Part shown: piece by piece, positions 34,928 through 42,673 of the stretch
How positions within the stretch are numbered: position 1 is the first letter of the stretch
Layout of the letters: each line of letters begins with the position of its first letter
Source of the DNA: Acetobacteraceae bacterium
Lineage (GTDB): Bacteria > Pseudomonadota > Alphaproteobacteria > Acetobacterales > Acetobacteraceae
DNA: 64,000 nt
Assembly (NCBI GenBank): GCA_947475245.1
Contig: CANJLW010000022.1
Span: 1-64,000 of the forward strand
Reading direction: 5' to 3'
The notes under the pieces: model-generated
Database searches by the model: none
What the model was told of the DNA's origin: nothing
The model's input: the letters and a program-made list of their open reading frames with translations, nothing else
Position numbers and translations under genes: made by a program

Positions 34928-36337
34928 CTAATGCCCGGCGTTGGTGCCGGAGAAATCGGGCGCCGCCAGCCCCGACGCCGCAAGCTGCACCACCAGCGCC
35001 GCCTTCAACCGTTCCAACCCCGCCTCGCTGGACGCCTCCGCCCGCGCCACCAGCACCGCCTGGGTGTTGGACGCGCGTAACAGCCACCAACCGTCGTCGG
35101 TCAGCACCCGCACGCCGTCCGTCTCCGAAACATTCGCCTTTTCGCCGAGCAAGCGTTCCGCCACTTCCTCGATCACCGCGAATTTGCGGGTATCGTCGCA
35201 GTCAAACCGCAGTTCCGGCGTGTTGATGACCTGCGGCAGGGCCTTGCGCACGTCCGACAGCCTGCCGGTCATGCGCGCCACGATGCCCAGCGCCCGCACG
35301 GCGGCATACAGCGCGTCATCGAACCCATACCAGCGATCCGCGAAGAAGATATGCCCGGACATTTCCCCGGCCAGAGGCGATCCCGTCTCCGCCATTTTCG
35401 CCTTGATCAGCGAATGCCCGGTCTTCCACATCAACGGCGCGCCGCCGGCCGCCGCGATCTCGTCAAACAGCACCTGGCTCGCCTTCACATCGGCAATGAT
35501 CGTCGCGCCGGGATGCGATTTCAGCACGTCGCGCGCCAGCAAGACCATCAACTGATCGCCGAACATGATCGCGCCGGTGTCGTCGACGATGCCGATACGA
35601 TCCGCGTCGCCGTCGAAGGCAATGCCGATATCCGCCTTTTGCGCCGCGACCGCATCGATCAGTTGCACCAGATTGGCCGGCACCGTCGGGTCGGGGTGAT
35701 GCGCCGGGAATGTGCCGTCGATCTCCCCATTCAACACCGTGTGTTCGCCCGGCAACCCCGCGACCAGCCGGCCCAGCACGTCGCCCGCCGATCCGTTGCC
35801 GTTATCCCAGACGACCTTCAACGCTCGGCTTCCGCCGTCCCAGTCTTGCAGCAGACGCGCGATGTAATCGTCGGCGATGTCGAAGCTGCGGTCCGACCCG
35901 GCGGCTTCGTCCACCACGTCCCCGGCCGCGGCCAGCGCGCCCAATTCGCGGATTTGCAGGCCAAAGAACGGCTTGCGGCCGATCATCATCTTGAAGCCGT
36001 TATAATCCGGCGGATTGTGGCTGCCCGTCACCATGATCGCGCCGTCCGTCGCCAGCTTGGTGGCGGCGTAGTACAGCATCGGCGTCGGCCCGCGCCCCAC
36101 GCGCACCACCGCCATCCCGCTGGCGCGCAGCCCGGCGACCAGGGCGGCTTCCATGGCCACGCTCGACAGCCGCCCGTCATAGCCGGTGGCGATCGTCGAG
36201 CCGCCCGCGCGGGCGACGATGGAGCCGAACACGCGCCCGATGGCGAAGGCATCGGCCTCGTGCAAGGTGCGCCCGACGATGCCGCGAATGTCGTATTCGC
36301 GCAGAACGGTCGGATCGAAACGGTGGGAGAATGTCAT
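34928..36337 (-). CDS. Phosphomannomutase/phosphoglucomutase
   Basis: A 469-residue alpha-D-phosphohexomutase that interconverts hexose 1- and 6-phosphates, feeding GDP-mannose and UDP-glucose synthesis. The start has [13 protein letters not shown]. The phosphoserine loop is [17 protein letters not shown], the Mg2+ site is [14 protein letters not shown], the sugar-binding loop includes GEMSGHIFF, and the phosphate-binding [17 protein letters not shown] closes the protein. The AlgC/ManB-type length is normal. galU lies 4 bp upstream on the same strand, so the pair form a nucleotide-sugar operon serving the polysaccharide genes further right. Confidence 0.93.
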   Translation of the reverse strand: MTFSHRFDPTVLREYDIRGIVGRTLHEADAFAIGRVFGSIVARAGGSTIATGYDGRLSSVAMEAALVAGLRASGMAVVRVGRGPTPMLYYAATKLATDGAIMVTGSHNPPDYNGFKMMIGRKPFFGLQIRELGALAAAGDVVDEAAGSDRSFDIADDYIARLLQDWDGGSRALKVVWDNGNGSAGDVLGRLVAGLPGEHTVLNGEIDGTFPAHHPDPTVPANLVQLIDAVAAQKADIGIAFDGDADRIGIVDDTGAIMFGDQLMVLLARDVLKSHPGATIIADVKASQVLFDEIAAAGGAPLMWKTGHSLIKAKMAETGSPLAGEMSGHIFFADRWYGFDDALYAAVRALGIVARMTGRLSDVRKALPQVINTPELRFDCDDTRKFAVIEEVAERLLGEKANVSETDGVRVLTDDGWWLLRASNTQAVLVARAEASSEAGLERLKAALVVQLAASGLAAPDFSGTNAGH

Positions 36338-36341
36338 CGGT

Positions 36342-37217
36342 TCACTCGGCTGGATAATTTTTCAGAAAAGCACGCACGGCGTCGGCCATTTCCGGCCGCT
36401 TCAGCGCATAGGCGATCTGGGCTTCCAGGAAGCCGATCTTGTCGCCGCAGTCGAAACGTCGCCCTTCGTAACGAAGTCCGTGAAACGGCTGTTGGCCGAT
36501 CAACTTTGCCATGCCGTCGGTCAACTGCACCTCGTTGCCCGCCCCACGCTCCATCTTCGACAGATGGCCGATGACTTCGGGCATCAGCACGTAACGACCG
36601 ATGATCGACAGGTTCGACGGCGCGTCCTTGGGCGCGGGCTTTTCCACCAGGCCCTTGACCTCCACCAGCCGCCCATCGTCGGCGCCGGTGCGCAGGATCC
36701 CGTAGCGATTGGTGTGCTCCCGCGGGACTTCGACGACGGCGACGACATTGCCGCCGGTCTCGCGATAGGCATCGGCAAGCTGCGCCATGCAGGGCTTGTC
36801 GGCCAACACAAGATCGTCGGGCAAAATGATGGCGAAGGGGTCGTCGCCGATGAAGGCGCGCGCGCACCAGATCGCATGACCCAGGCCCATCGGCACCTGC
36901 TGGCGCACGGTGACCATCGACCCAGGCTCCACCCGAGAGCCCTGCAACGCGGCGAGCGCATCGTCCTTGCCGCGTTCGCGCAACGTCGCTTCCAACTCGT
37001 AAGCGATGTCGAAATGCTCCACCAGCGCGGTCTTGCCGCGCCCGGTGACCATGCAGAACTGATCGATACCGGCGGCGCGGGCTTCTTCGATGGCGTATTG
37101 AATCAACGGCTTGTCCACCACCGGCAGCATTTCCTTGGCCGTCGCCTTGGTGGCGGGCAGAAAGCGCGTGCCGAGACCGGCGACGGGCAGGACGACTTTG
37201 CGTAATGGCTTGGTCAC
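36342..37217 (-). CDS. galU: UTP-glucose-1-phosphate uridylyltransferase
   Basis: Makes UDP-glucose from UTP and glucose 1-phosphate. The 291-residue protein has the nucleotide-binding start [20 protein letters not shown] followed by [19 protein letters not shown]. Also present are [33 protein letters not shown], and the lysine-bearing [20 protein letters not shown]. Everything expected for bacterial GalU is intact. It precedes the phosphohexomutase gene by 4 bp. UDP-glucose can be turned to UDP-galactose by the GalE encoded at 44957. Confidence 0.96.
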   Translation of the reverse strand: MTKPLRKVVLPVAGLGTRFLPATKATAKEMLPVVDKPLIQYAIEEARAAGIDQFCMVTGRGKTALVEHFDIAYELEATLRERGKDDALAALQGSRVEPGSMVTVRQQVPMGLGHAIWCARAFIGDDPFAIILPDDLVLADKPCMAQLADAYRETGGNVVAVVEVPREHTNRYGILRTGADDGRLVEVKGLVEKPAPKDAPSNLSIIGRYVLMPEVIGHLSKMERGAGNEVQLTDGMAKLIGQQPFHGLRYEGRRFDCGDKIGFLEAQIAYALKRPEMADAVRAFLKNYPAE

Positions 37218-37298
37218 GCAGCGGCTCCAATAATCTCGATTTTACCTGTCTCTCATGCCGGGTCGGCCAAATTGTGGCAAGGCACCGGAAATCCGAGC

Positions 37299-38204
37299 CT
37301 ACATGGTGCGCGCAGCCTCCTCGGCAAGCCCGTTATCCACGCAAACCTCGAACGGAATGGGTCCCGCCAGCGCCCCGCCGGAAATCATCGCCGCCGCCAG
37401 CCGATCGAACCCCTCTTGCCGCGTGATCGGATCGGGACCGTAGAGTTCCAGCGCCCGGTAACGATCGATCGCGGCGGCGAAAATCTCCCCCGGCACCGCC
37501 GGGAAGAACGACGCCAACGCGCGCGCCACTTCCGCCCCCGGGGTCGCGCGGATCCAGCGCAGAGAGCGGTACATCGCGCGTACCATCGCGGACAGATCGT
37601 CACGGCGAGAGACCAGAACGGATCGGCGCGTCACCAAGGTCGTATAGGCGGTCAGGCCGCGGGTGGCGGCGGCGTTCCACAAATGCCCCGCGCCGGAGGC
37701 AAGCAATTCCTCGGCATAGGGTTGGAACACCTGAACGGCGTCGAGCCGACCGTCGCGCAAGGCGGCGGCATTGTCGGCCATCGACGGCCCGTGCGTGCGG
37801 TTCAGCGCCGCCGGATCGACCCCCGCGCGCCGCAGATCGTCCTGCAGGCACAGCCAGGGCGTCGGCACTTCCGACACAGACGCAAAACGCAGCCCCAGCA
37901 AATCGGCGGGGACGAAATCCGGCTTCGGCTCCCGCCCGATCACAAAGAACGGATCGCGCGCCACCACGTCGCAGAAGCAGACGATGTCGGACGCCGGTTC
38001 CGCCGCATGGGTCAGCAGCACCCGCAGCGGCCCGCCCCACATGACGTCGATCCGCCCCGCCCGCAAATCGGCCGCGGTGCGCGCGGGATCGGGGGAATCC
38101 CGCAGCGAAACCTCCACCTTTTCGGCCTCATAGGCGCCGATCGCATGGGCGGCGTAGAACGGAGCATAAAACAAGGCGCGGAAATTCTCGGACAACACGA
38201 TCAT
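37299..38204 (-). CDS. NMT1/THI5-like substrate-binding protein without signal peptide
   Basis: A 301-residue protein of the periplasmic-binding-protein type II fold. Visible segments are FRALFYAPFYAAHAIGAYEA, DLRAGRIDVMWGGPLRVL, and DGRLDAVQVFQPYAEELLAS. This matches ABC-transporter ligand-binding proteins for pyrimidine precursors, taurine or nitrate. Unusually, it starts directly at the fold (MIVLSENFRALF) with no signal peptide or lipobox, and no permease or ATPase gene is adjacent. It may be cytoplasmic, as THI5-type synthase relatives are, or may lack an annotated leader. Ligand unknown. Confidence 0.75.
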   Translation of the reverse strand: MIVLSENFRALFYAPFYAAHAIGAYEAEKVEVSLRDSPDPARTAADLRAGRIDVMWGGPLRVLLTHAAEPASDIVCFCDVVARDPFFVIGREPKPDFVPADLLGLRFASVSEVPTPWLCLQDDLRRAGVDPAALNRTHGPSMADNAAALRDGRLDAVQVFQPYAEELLASGAGHLWNAAATRGLTAYTTLVTRRSVLVSRRDDLSAMVRAMYRSLRWIRATPGAEVARALASFFPAVPGEIFAAAIDRYRALELYGPDPITRQEGFDRLAAAMISGGALAGPIPFEVCVDNGLAEEAARTM

Positions 38205-38269
38205 CGCGGGGTTCCTTCAGGGCGCAACCGGCTTACGATGCCCGAAGCAACGACAAAAGGGGAGCGTTC

Positions 38270-39250
38270 ATGCGCATCGTGTTGATCGGCGTTTCGCACT
38301 GGCACACGCCATTCTTTCTCGACCCGTGCCTGGAGATGGCGGATGTGACGATCGTCGGCGTCAGCGACCCCGACCTGTCGCGCACGGAAGCCGCCGCGAG
38401 CAAGGCGAAATGCCCGGTTTTCGCCGATTACCGCGAGATGTGCGCCAAACTGCAACCCGATTTCGCCTTCGCCCTGGCGCGCCATTGCGACATGGCGGAA
38501 CTGGCGCGCTTCCTGATCGACAGCCGCATCCCCTTCGCCATGGAAAAACCCTGCGCGATCGGTGCGGCGGAGGCCAACGACATCGCCCAACGGGCCATCG
38601 CCGCGAACCACTTCGCCGCGGTGCCCTATGTGTTCCGCTACTGTCCGATCATCGACACGGTGCGCGAAATCGCCGATCGGGAAGCGATCCAGTACCTGAT
38701 GTTCAAATTCGTCGGCGGCATGGTCGATCGCTATTACAACCAGCGCGTCGAATGGGTGATCGACCGGGCGCAATCCGGCGGCGGCCCCCTGCTGAATCTG
38801 GGCGTGCACTTCCTCGATCTCTGCCGCGTGCTGCTGAACGACGCCGATCTGACGGTGACGGCGGCGATGATGTCGAACCGCGCCGCGAAGCTGAATATCG
38901 AGGATCACGCCGTCGTGCTGATGCAGGGCGGCGGCGCGTCGTGCATGGTCGAAACCGGCTATCTCTACCCCGCGCCGAACTCGGTCTTCGACATGCACTA
39001 CAGTATCCGTACCGAGGGCCATTACTTTGCCGCGCGGGAAAACGGCCTGCTGGAAATCGTCGACAACAAGCGTCAACGCACGACGCGCGAAATGAAGCTC
39101 ACCAACGTCTTCTTCTACCCCCAATTCGTCCGCGACACGATCGCCCGCCTGCGCGACGGGCGCAAACCGATCGCCGATCTGTCCGACAATGCCAAGGCGG
39201 TGGAACTGGTCGAGGCCGCCTACGCGCTCTCCCCGCTGTCGGCGTCATGA
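38270..39250 (+). CDS. Gfo/Idh/MocA family oxidoreductase
   Basis: A 326-residue NAD(P)-dependent sugar dehydrogenase-like protein. The N-terminal Rossmann region is MRIVLIGVSHWHTPFFLDPC then TIVGVSDPDLSRTEAAASKA. The signature EKPCAIG (family EKP motif) is near residue 95. The C-terminal alpha/beta domain includes GGPLLNLGVHFLDLCRVLL with the catalytic-region His. The dinucleotide motif (GVSHWH) departs from GxGxxG. GGGGAG lies just upstream of the ATG. The stop overlaps the next gene, a probable sugar-acid kinase, as ATGA, so the pair likely act in one sugar-catabolic route. Confidence 0.88.
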   Translation: MRIVLIGVSHWHTPFFLDPCLEMADVTIVGVSDPDLSRTEAAASKAKCPVFADYREMCAKLQPDFAFALARHCDMAELARFLIDSRIPFAMEKPCAIGAAEANDIAQRAIAANHFAAVPYVFRYCPIIDTVREIADREAIQYLMFKFVGGMVDRYYNQRVEWVIDRAQSGGGPLLNLGVHFLDLCRVLLNDADLTVTAAMMSNRAAKLNIEDHAVVLMQGGGASCMVETGYLYPAPNSVFDMHYSIRTEGHYFAARENGLLEIVDNKRQRTTREMKLTNVFFYPQFVRDTIARLRDGRKPIADLSDNAKAVELVEAAYALSPLSAS

Positions 39251-40146
39251 TCGGCGTCGATTGGGGCACGACGTCGTTTCGCGCCTACCGCTTCGGCCCC
39301 GACGGCGCGGTGCGCGATCGCAAGGCCTCCGCCCTCGGCATCATGAACGTGCCGGACGCCCGCTTCGCCGACACGCTGCGCGCGGAAATCGGCCCCTGGC
39401 TCGCCGCCGGGGAAGACCGCGTGCTGCTGTCCGGCATGATCGGCAGCCGGCAGGGCTGGGTGGAGACACCCTATCTGCCCTGCCCCGCCGGGCTGGACGA
39501 CATCGCCGCCGCCCTGATCGACGTGGCCTTCGACTGGGCGCGGGTCAAATTGGTGCTCGGCCTGTCCGCCACGGATGCGGCGGGTGTGGCGGAGGTCATG
39601 CGCGGCGAGGAAACCCAGATTCTCGGCGTCCCAACCCTACTGGCGGAGGGCGGAACCGCCTGCCTGCCCGGCACACATGCCAAATGGGCCGACGTCGCGG
39701 ACGGCCGCATCGTCGGGTTCTCGACCCATATGACCGGCGAGGTCTTCGCCGCCCTGCGCGGCGCGACGATCCTGGGCCGCACCATGACCGACCCCGCGCG
39801 GAATAACGACGCCTTCGCGCAAGGGGTTCGTCGATCCGCCGATCCGGGCGGGCTGCTGCACCATATTTTCGGCGTCCGCGCGCAAACACTGACCGGCGCG
39901 CTGACGGAATCAGACGCCGCGTCGTACCTGTCGGGCATCCTGATCGGCCACGAAATCCGCGCGCAGTTGGACACCGGACGGCCGATATGGCTCGTCGGCT
40001 CCGACACGCACCTGTCGGACTGCTACGCGCAGGCCATTGCCCTCTGCGGCGGCGTCGCGCGCCAGCCGGACAACACCGATCCGGCGGCGGCAATCGGCCT
40101 CGCGGCCATCGCCGCCCGCGCAAACTGGAACCGCTCGGCCCGATAA
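39247..40146 (+). CDS. dgoK: 2-dehydro-3-deoxygalactonokinase
   Basis: Phosphorylates 2-keto-3-deoxygalactonate in the De Ley-Doudoroff galactonate route. The 299-residue product has the DgoK hallmarks: MIGVDWGTTSFRAYRF at the start, LLSGMIGSRQGWVETPYLPC, GEETQILGVPTLL, LPGTHAKWADVADGRI, GFSTHMTGEVFAALRG and WLVGSDTHLSDCYAQAI. The ATG overlaps the oxidoreductase stop (ATGA), implying coupling. No dgoA aldolase gene is in the window, so the rest of the pathway must lie elsewhere. Confidence 0.92.
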   Translation: MIGVDWGTTSFRAYRFGPDGAVRDRKASALGIMNVPDARFADTLRAEIGPWLAAGEDRVLLSGMIGSRQGWVETPYLPCPAGLDDIAAALIDVAFDWARVKLVLGLSATDAAGVAEVMRGEETQILGVPTLLAEGGTACLPGTHAKWADVADGRIVGFSTHMTGEVFAALRGATILGRTMTDPARNNDAFAQGVRRSADPGGLLHHIFGVRAQTLTGALTESDAASYLSGILIGHEIRAQLDTGRPIWLVGSDTHLSDCYAQAIALCGGVARQPDNTDPAAAIGLAAIAARANWNRSAR

Positions 40147-40174
40147 GGCGCCGAGCGGGACACCATTCCGACGT

Positions 40175-40990
40175 CTACTTCCCCGCCAGGATCGCCTTAC
40201 AGGCAGCCGGCGGGACCGGCGGCGACTTGCGCGGGCCGGGCGGCGCGGGCGGGGCGTCGATCTGGTCGAACCACCATTGCAGCGACGCATCGCACCCGTC
40301 GCCCGGAGGCGGCGGTGCCATCGACGTGCATTCCGGCTGATCCGCCGGGCAGGCAAAGCTGATATGCATATGCGCGGCGTGACCGTACCAAGGCCGAATA
40401 CGCCGCAGCCAGCCTCGGTCGCCGCCGACCTCCTCGCAGAGTTGCTTCTTGATCGCGGGATTAACCAGCACGCGATCCACGCCGGGCAGGGTCGCGGCCA
40501 GGCGCAATAACGTCACGACCTGGCCCGACCAGCGCGACGGTTCCACCCCGCGTCGATCCGGACGCACCAGGCCGGCGATGACGATCGACTCGCGCTCCGC
40601 CGGCCCCAGCGCGGGGCGCGGTCGCATGTCCAGCGCCACATCGACATCCAGGCCGAGTTGGTGGCTGACATGCCCCCCCGCCATCGGGCCGCCGCGCGGG
40701 TTGGAGATATCCTCGATCAACAAGGTCGGCATACCCGCGGCGGCGGCGGCCTTCGCCATGGCCTTGGTGCCCGCCACGGTCTGCGGCGCGCCCCAGAAAT
40801 TGCTGCGCGCGACATGGATGGTCTGATAGCCGGGGCCAGACTCCGGCAGCCGTTCCGCCCCCGCGATGCAGCCGCCCGTCGACGGACCGCCGACAATGCG
40901 CAGCGGGACCGGACCATTCCCTTGGGGAGGGCCGGCACCCATGGTCAGCAGGGCGACAAGCGCCAGAACGGAGGCAAATAAGGGTTTCAG
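40175..40990 (-). CDS. mepA: Penicillin-insensitive murein endopeptidase (M74), CTG start
   Basis: A zinc peptidase cutting D-Ala-mDAP peptide cross-links in the periplasm. Family motifs are QTIHVARSNFWGAPQT, the metal-binding GGHVSHQLGLDVDV, WYGHAAHMHISFAC, and several cysteines for disulfides. The first ATG (40942) would remove the leader. Reading up to the stop codon in frame, no ATG, GTG or TTG occurs, yet the 16 residues before that ATG (KPLFASVLALVALLT after the first codon) form a textbook signal peptide. The natural first codon is CTG at 40988-40990, overlapping the TGA of the upstream export gene as CTGA. The product would be 271 aa. Function is sure; the start is inferred. Confidence 0.88.
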   Translation of the reverse strand: MKPLFASVLALVALLTMGAGPPQGNGPVPLRIVGGPSTGGCIAGAERLPESGPGYQTIHVARSNFWGAPQTVAGTKAMAKAAAAAGMPTLLIEDISNPRGGPMAGGHVSHQLGLDVDVALDMRPRPALGPAERESIVIAGLVRPDRRGVEPSRWSGQVVTLLRLAATLPGVDRVLVNPAIKKQLCEEVGGDRGWLRRIRPWYGHAAHMHISFACPADQPECTSMAPPPPGDGCDASLQWWFDQIDAPPAPPGPRKSPPVPPAACKAILAGK

Positions 40991-41556
40991 AACCGTCGCT
41001 CATACACCGTGATCACATCGCCGGGACGGATGAACGCCTGACGCTGGGCCTTGCCTTCGATCGCCTGCCCGTCCGTCGTCCTGACCACGCCAGCATAGGC
41101 CTCGACCGCGCGGTACGTGAAGCCGCCGGCGACCGCCGCGGCGGTGACCACGGTCATGCCGAGCTGATAGGGGTACTGACCGGGTTTGTTGACCTCTCCG
41201 AGGACGTAGATCGGGCGATAGGCGATGACTTCGGCCGATACCGACGGGTTGCGCAGCACGCTCCCGCGGCGCAACGCCTCCGCCACCGCGGCTTCAAACG
41301 CGCGCGGTGTCAGCCCGGCGGCCCGCACCGACCCGATCAGCGGCAACGATACGGTGCCGTTGTCGGAGACGCGGAATTCCCCGGTCAACGCCTCCTCGCC
41401 AAAGGTGATCAGGCGCACCAGATCGCCGGCATCGAGCCGATACTCCGTCGGCGGAGAGTACGGCAGAAACGGCAGGTCGCGACCCGGCGCGCAGGCGACG
41501 ATCGCGCCGAGAAGCAGCGCGACGGACAGGGGAATTCGAAGCAGACGAGCGACCAT
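40987..41556 (-). CDS. Polysaccharide export lipoprotein (Wza/KpsD family)
   Basis: A 189-residue outer-membrane polysaccharide export protein. The N-terminal lipoprotein signal is RLLRIPLSVALLLGAIVACA, with the lipobox ending at Cys22. A Poly_export domain follows (YRLDAGDLVRLITFGEEALT, VSLPLIGSVRAAGLTPRAFE, NPSVSAEVIAYRPIYVLGEV), then an SLBB-type segment (KPGQYPYQLGMTVVTAAAVA). It is short compared with full Wza and lacks the C-terminal transmembrane helix, a form common in alphaproteobacterial EPS systems. It is encoded divergently from the chain-length/kinase gene, with a PEP-CTERM gene in between. Confidence 0.92.
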   Translation of the reverse strand: MVARLLRIPLSVALLLGAIVACAPGRDLPFLPYSPPTEYRLDAGDLVRLITFGEEALTGEFRVSDNGTVSLPLIGSVRAAGLTPRAFEAAVAEALRRGSVLRNPSVSAEVIAYRPIYVLGEVNKPGQYPYQLGMTVVTAAAVAGGFTYRAVEAYAGVVRTTDGQAIEGKAQRQAFIRPGDVITVYERRF

Positions 41557-41626
41557 GGGCCTCCTTCCCGGGCATCGTCGCCCGATCGGTCGTCCCAGCT
41601 CTTACGGCATACAGATGGAGGAAGCG

Positions 41627-42493
41627 TTAACGCCGGCGACGCCGAACGACGCCAATTCCGAACAATCCGCCGGCCAGCAAAGCGAGCGAGGCGGGTTCCG
41701 GCACGTCGAACGCGTCCGGGGACAGATTGGCGTGCGGCAGGATCACCGCCGGTGAACCGCCCGCGCCGGTCCCGCCAATCCCCGCCGATCCGTTCGGCAG
41801 AATGGTCGGGATCGCAATGCTGCTCTGCCCGCTCAGGTCCCGCGCGGAGAAGCTAAACAGCGAGGGGCCGTCATAGTCGTAGCTGATCGTCAGTTCGACG
41901 CTCGCGGCGGTCCGCTGCTGGAACGAGAAGTTGGAGCCATGCACCGACATGGCGATGTCGCTGAGCGTGGCGAAGTGCATGGTGAGATCGCCGGCGCCGG
42001 TGAATTCGCCCAGGGCGTTGGTCAGCGTGACGACGCCGGAGGTGGCGCGTCCGCCGATGGCATTGAACGTCCGCGTCACCCCGGCGCCGATGCGGTCGAC
42101 GGAGTCGATGGCAACGGTGGGAGAGGCGACCGCCAGGGCGCTGTCGAGGGAGCCGGCGTCGAAGGGCCCGACATAGCCGAGCGGCAAGGCCCAGACGGCG
42201 ACTTCGGCGGCGAAGCCATTGAGGTAGACGGTGCCGCCGCCGTTGTTGGCGATGACGCCGCCGCTTTCGATAGACGATGTCACGACAATGGAGACGGAGT
42301 TGAGTGTAGCGCCATCAACGTCAAATTTTGGGACGGAGATCATCGCCTGCCCATCCGTCCAATCCGTCGCCAGATAGGTCGACGGCCCCGGGAAAAACCC
42401 AGTGTACGACAACACCAATGCGCTGGCCGGCGTGCTTGCCAGGGCGAAAAGGGCGGTCAGGAGCGCGACGGCGCGGGCGAAGGATGCGTTCAT
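41627..42493 (-). CDS. PEP-CTERM sorting-domain protein in the EPS cluster
   Basis: A 288-residue secreted protein. The signal peptide is MNASFARAVALLTALFALAS with cleavage after PASA. A beta-rich body follows (choice-of-anchor style, with ISYDYDGPSLFSFSARDLSG late in the domain), then a glycine-rich linker. The canonical C-terminal tail is VPEPASLALLAGGLFGIGVV followed by five arginines. It is flanked by export and chain-length genes, the usual setting for exosortase-sorted matrix proteins. No exosortase gene is in the window. It probably shares a divergent promoter region with the chain-length gene. Confidence 0.88.
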   Translation of the reverse strand: MNASFARAVALLTALFALASTPASALVLSYTGFFPGPSTYLATDWTDGQAMISVPKFDVDGATLNSVSIVVTSSIESGGVIANNGGGTVYLNGFAAEVAVWALPLGYVGPFDAGSLDSALAVASPTVAIDSVDRIGAGVTRTFNAIGGRATSGVVTLTNALGEFTGAGDLTMHFATLSDIAMSVHGSNFSFQQRTAASVELTISYDYDGPSLFSFSARDLSGQSSIAIPTILPNGSAGIGGTGAGGSPAVILPHANLSPDAFDVPEPASLALLAGGLFGIGVVRRRRR

Positions 42494-42555
42494 TTGTCCG
42501 TCTTTTATCGCTTAATTTAGACAAACTCAAGCCAAAAATAGGCAACCACAGGTTG

Positions 42556-42581
42556 ATTTCCGCAAGCCGCAACGCGGAAAT
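42556..42581. promoter_or_regulatory. Inverted repeat in the divergent EPS promoter region
   Basis: ATTTCCGC and GCGGAAAT (8 bp each, 10-bp centre) lie in the 180-bp gap between the divergent PEP-CTERM and chain-length/kinase genes. The gap is AT-richer than its surroundings. The repeat may be an operator for coordinated control of the EPS genes. No sigma-54 -24/-12 pair was clear. Confidence 0.35.
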
Positions 42582-42673
42582 TCAGCCAAAACCCGGCCGC
42601 CATTAGCCGATCGTTAAGACAATCGCGTTTACAAAATGGTTCCAAACCAGACCGAACCGGATTGTGCAGCGCC

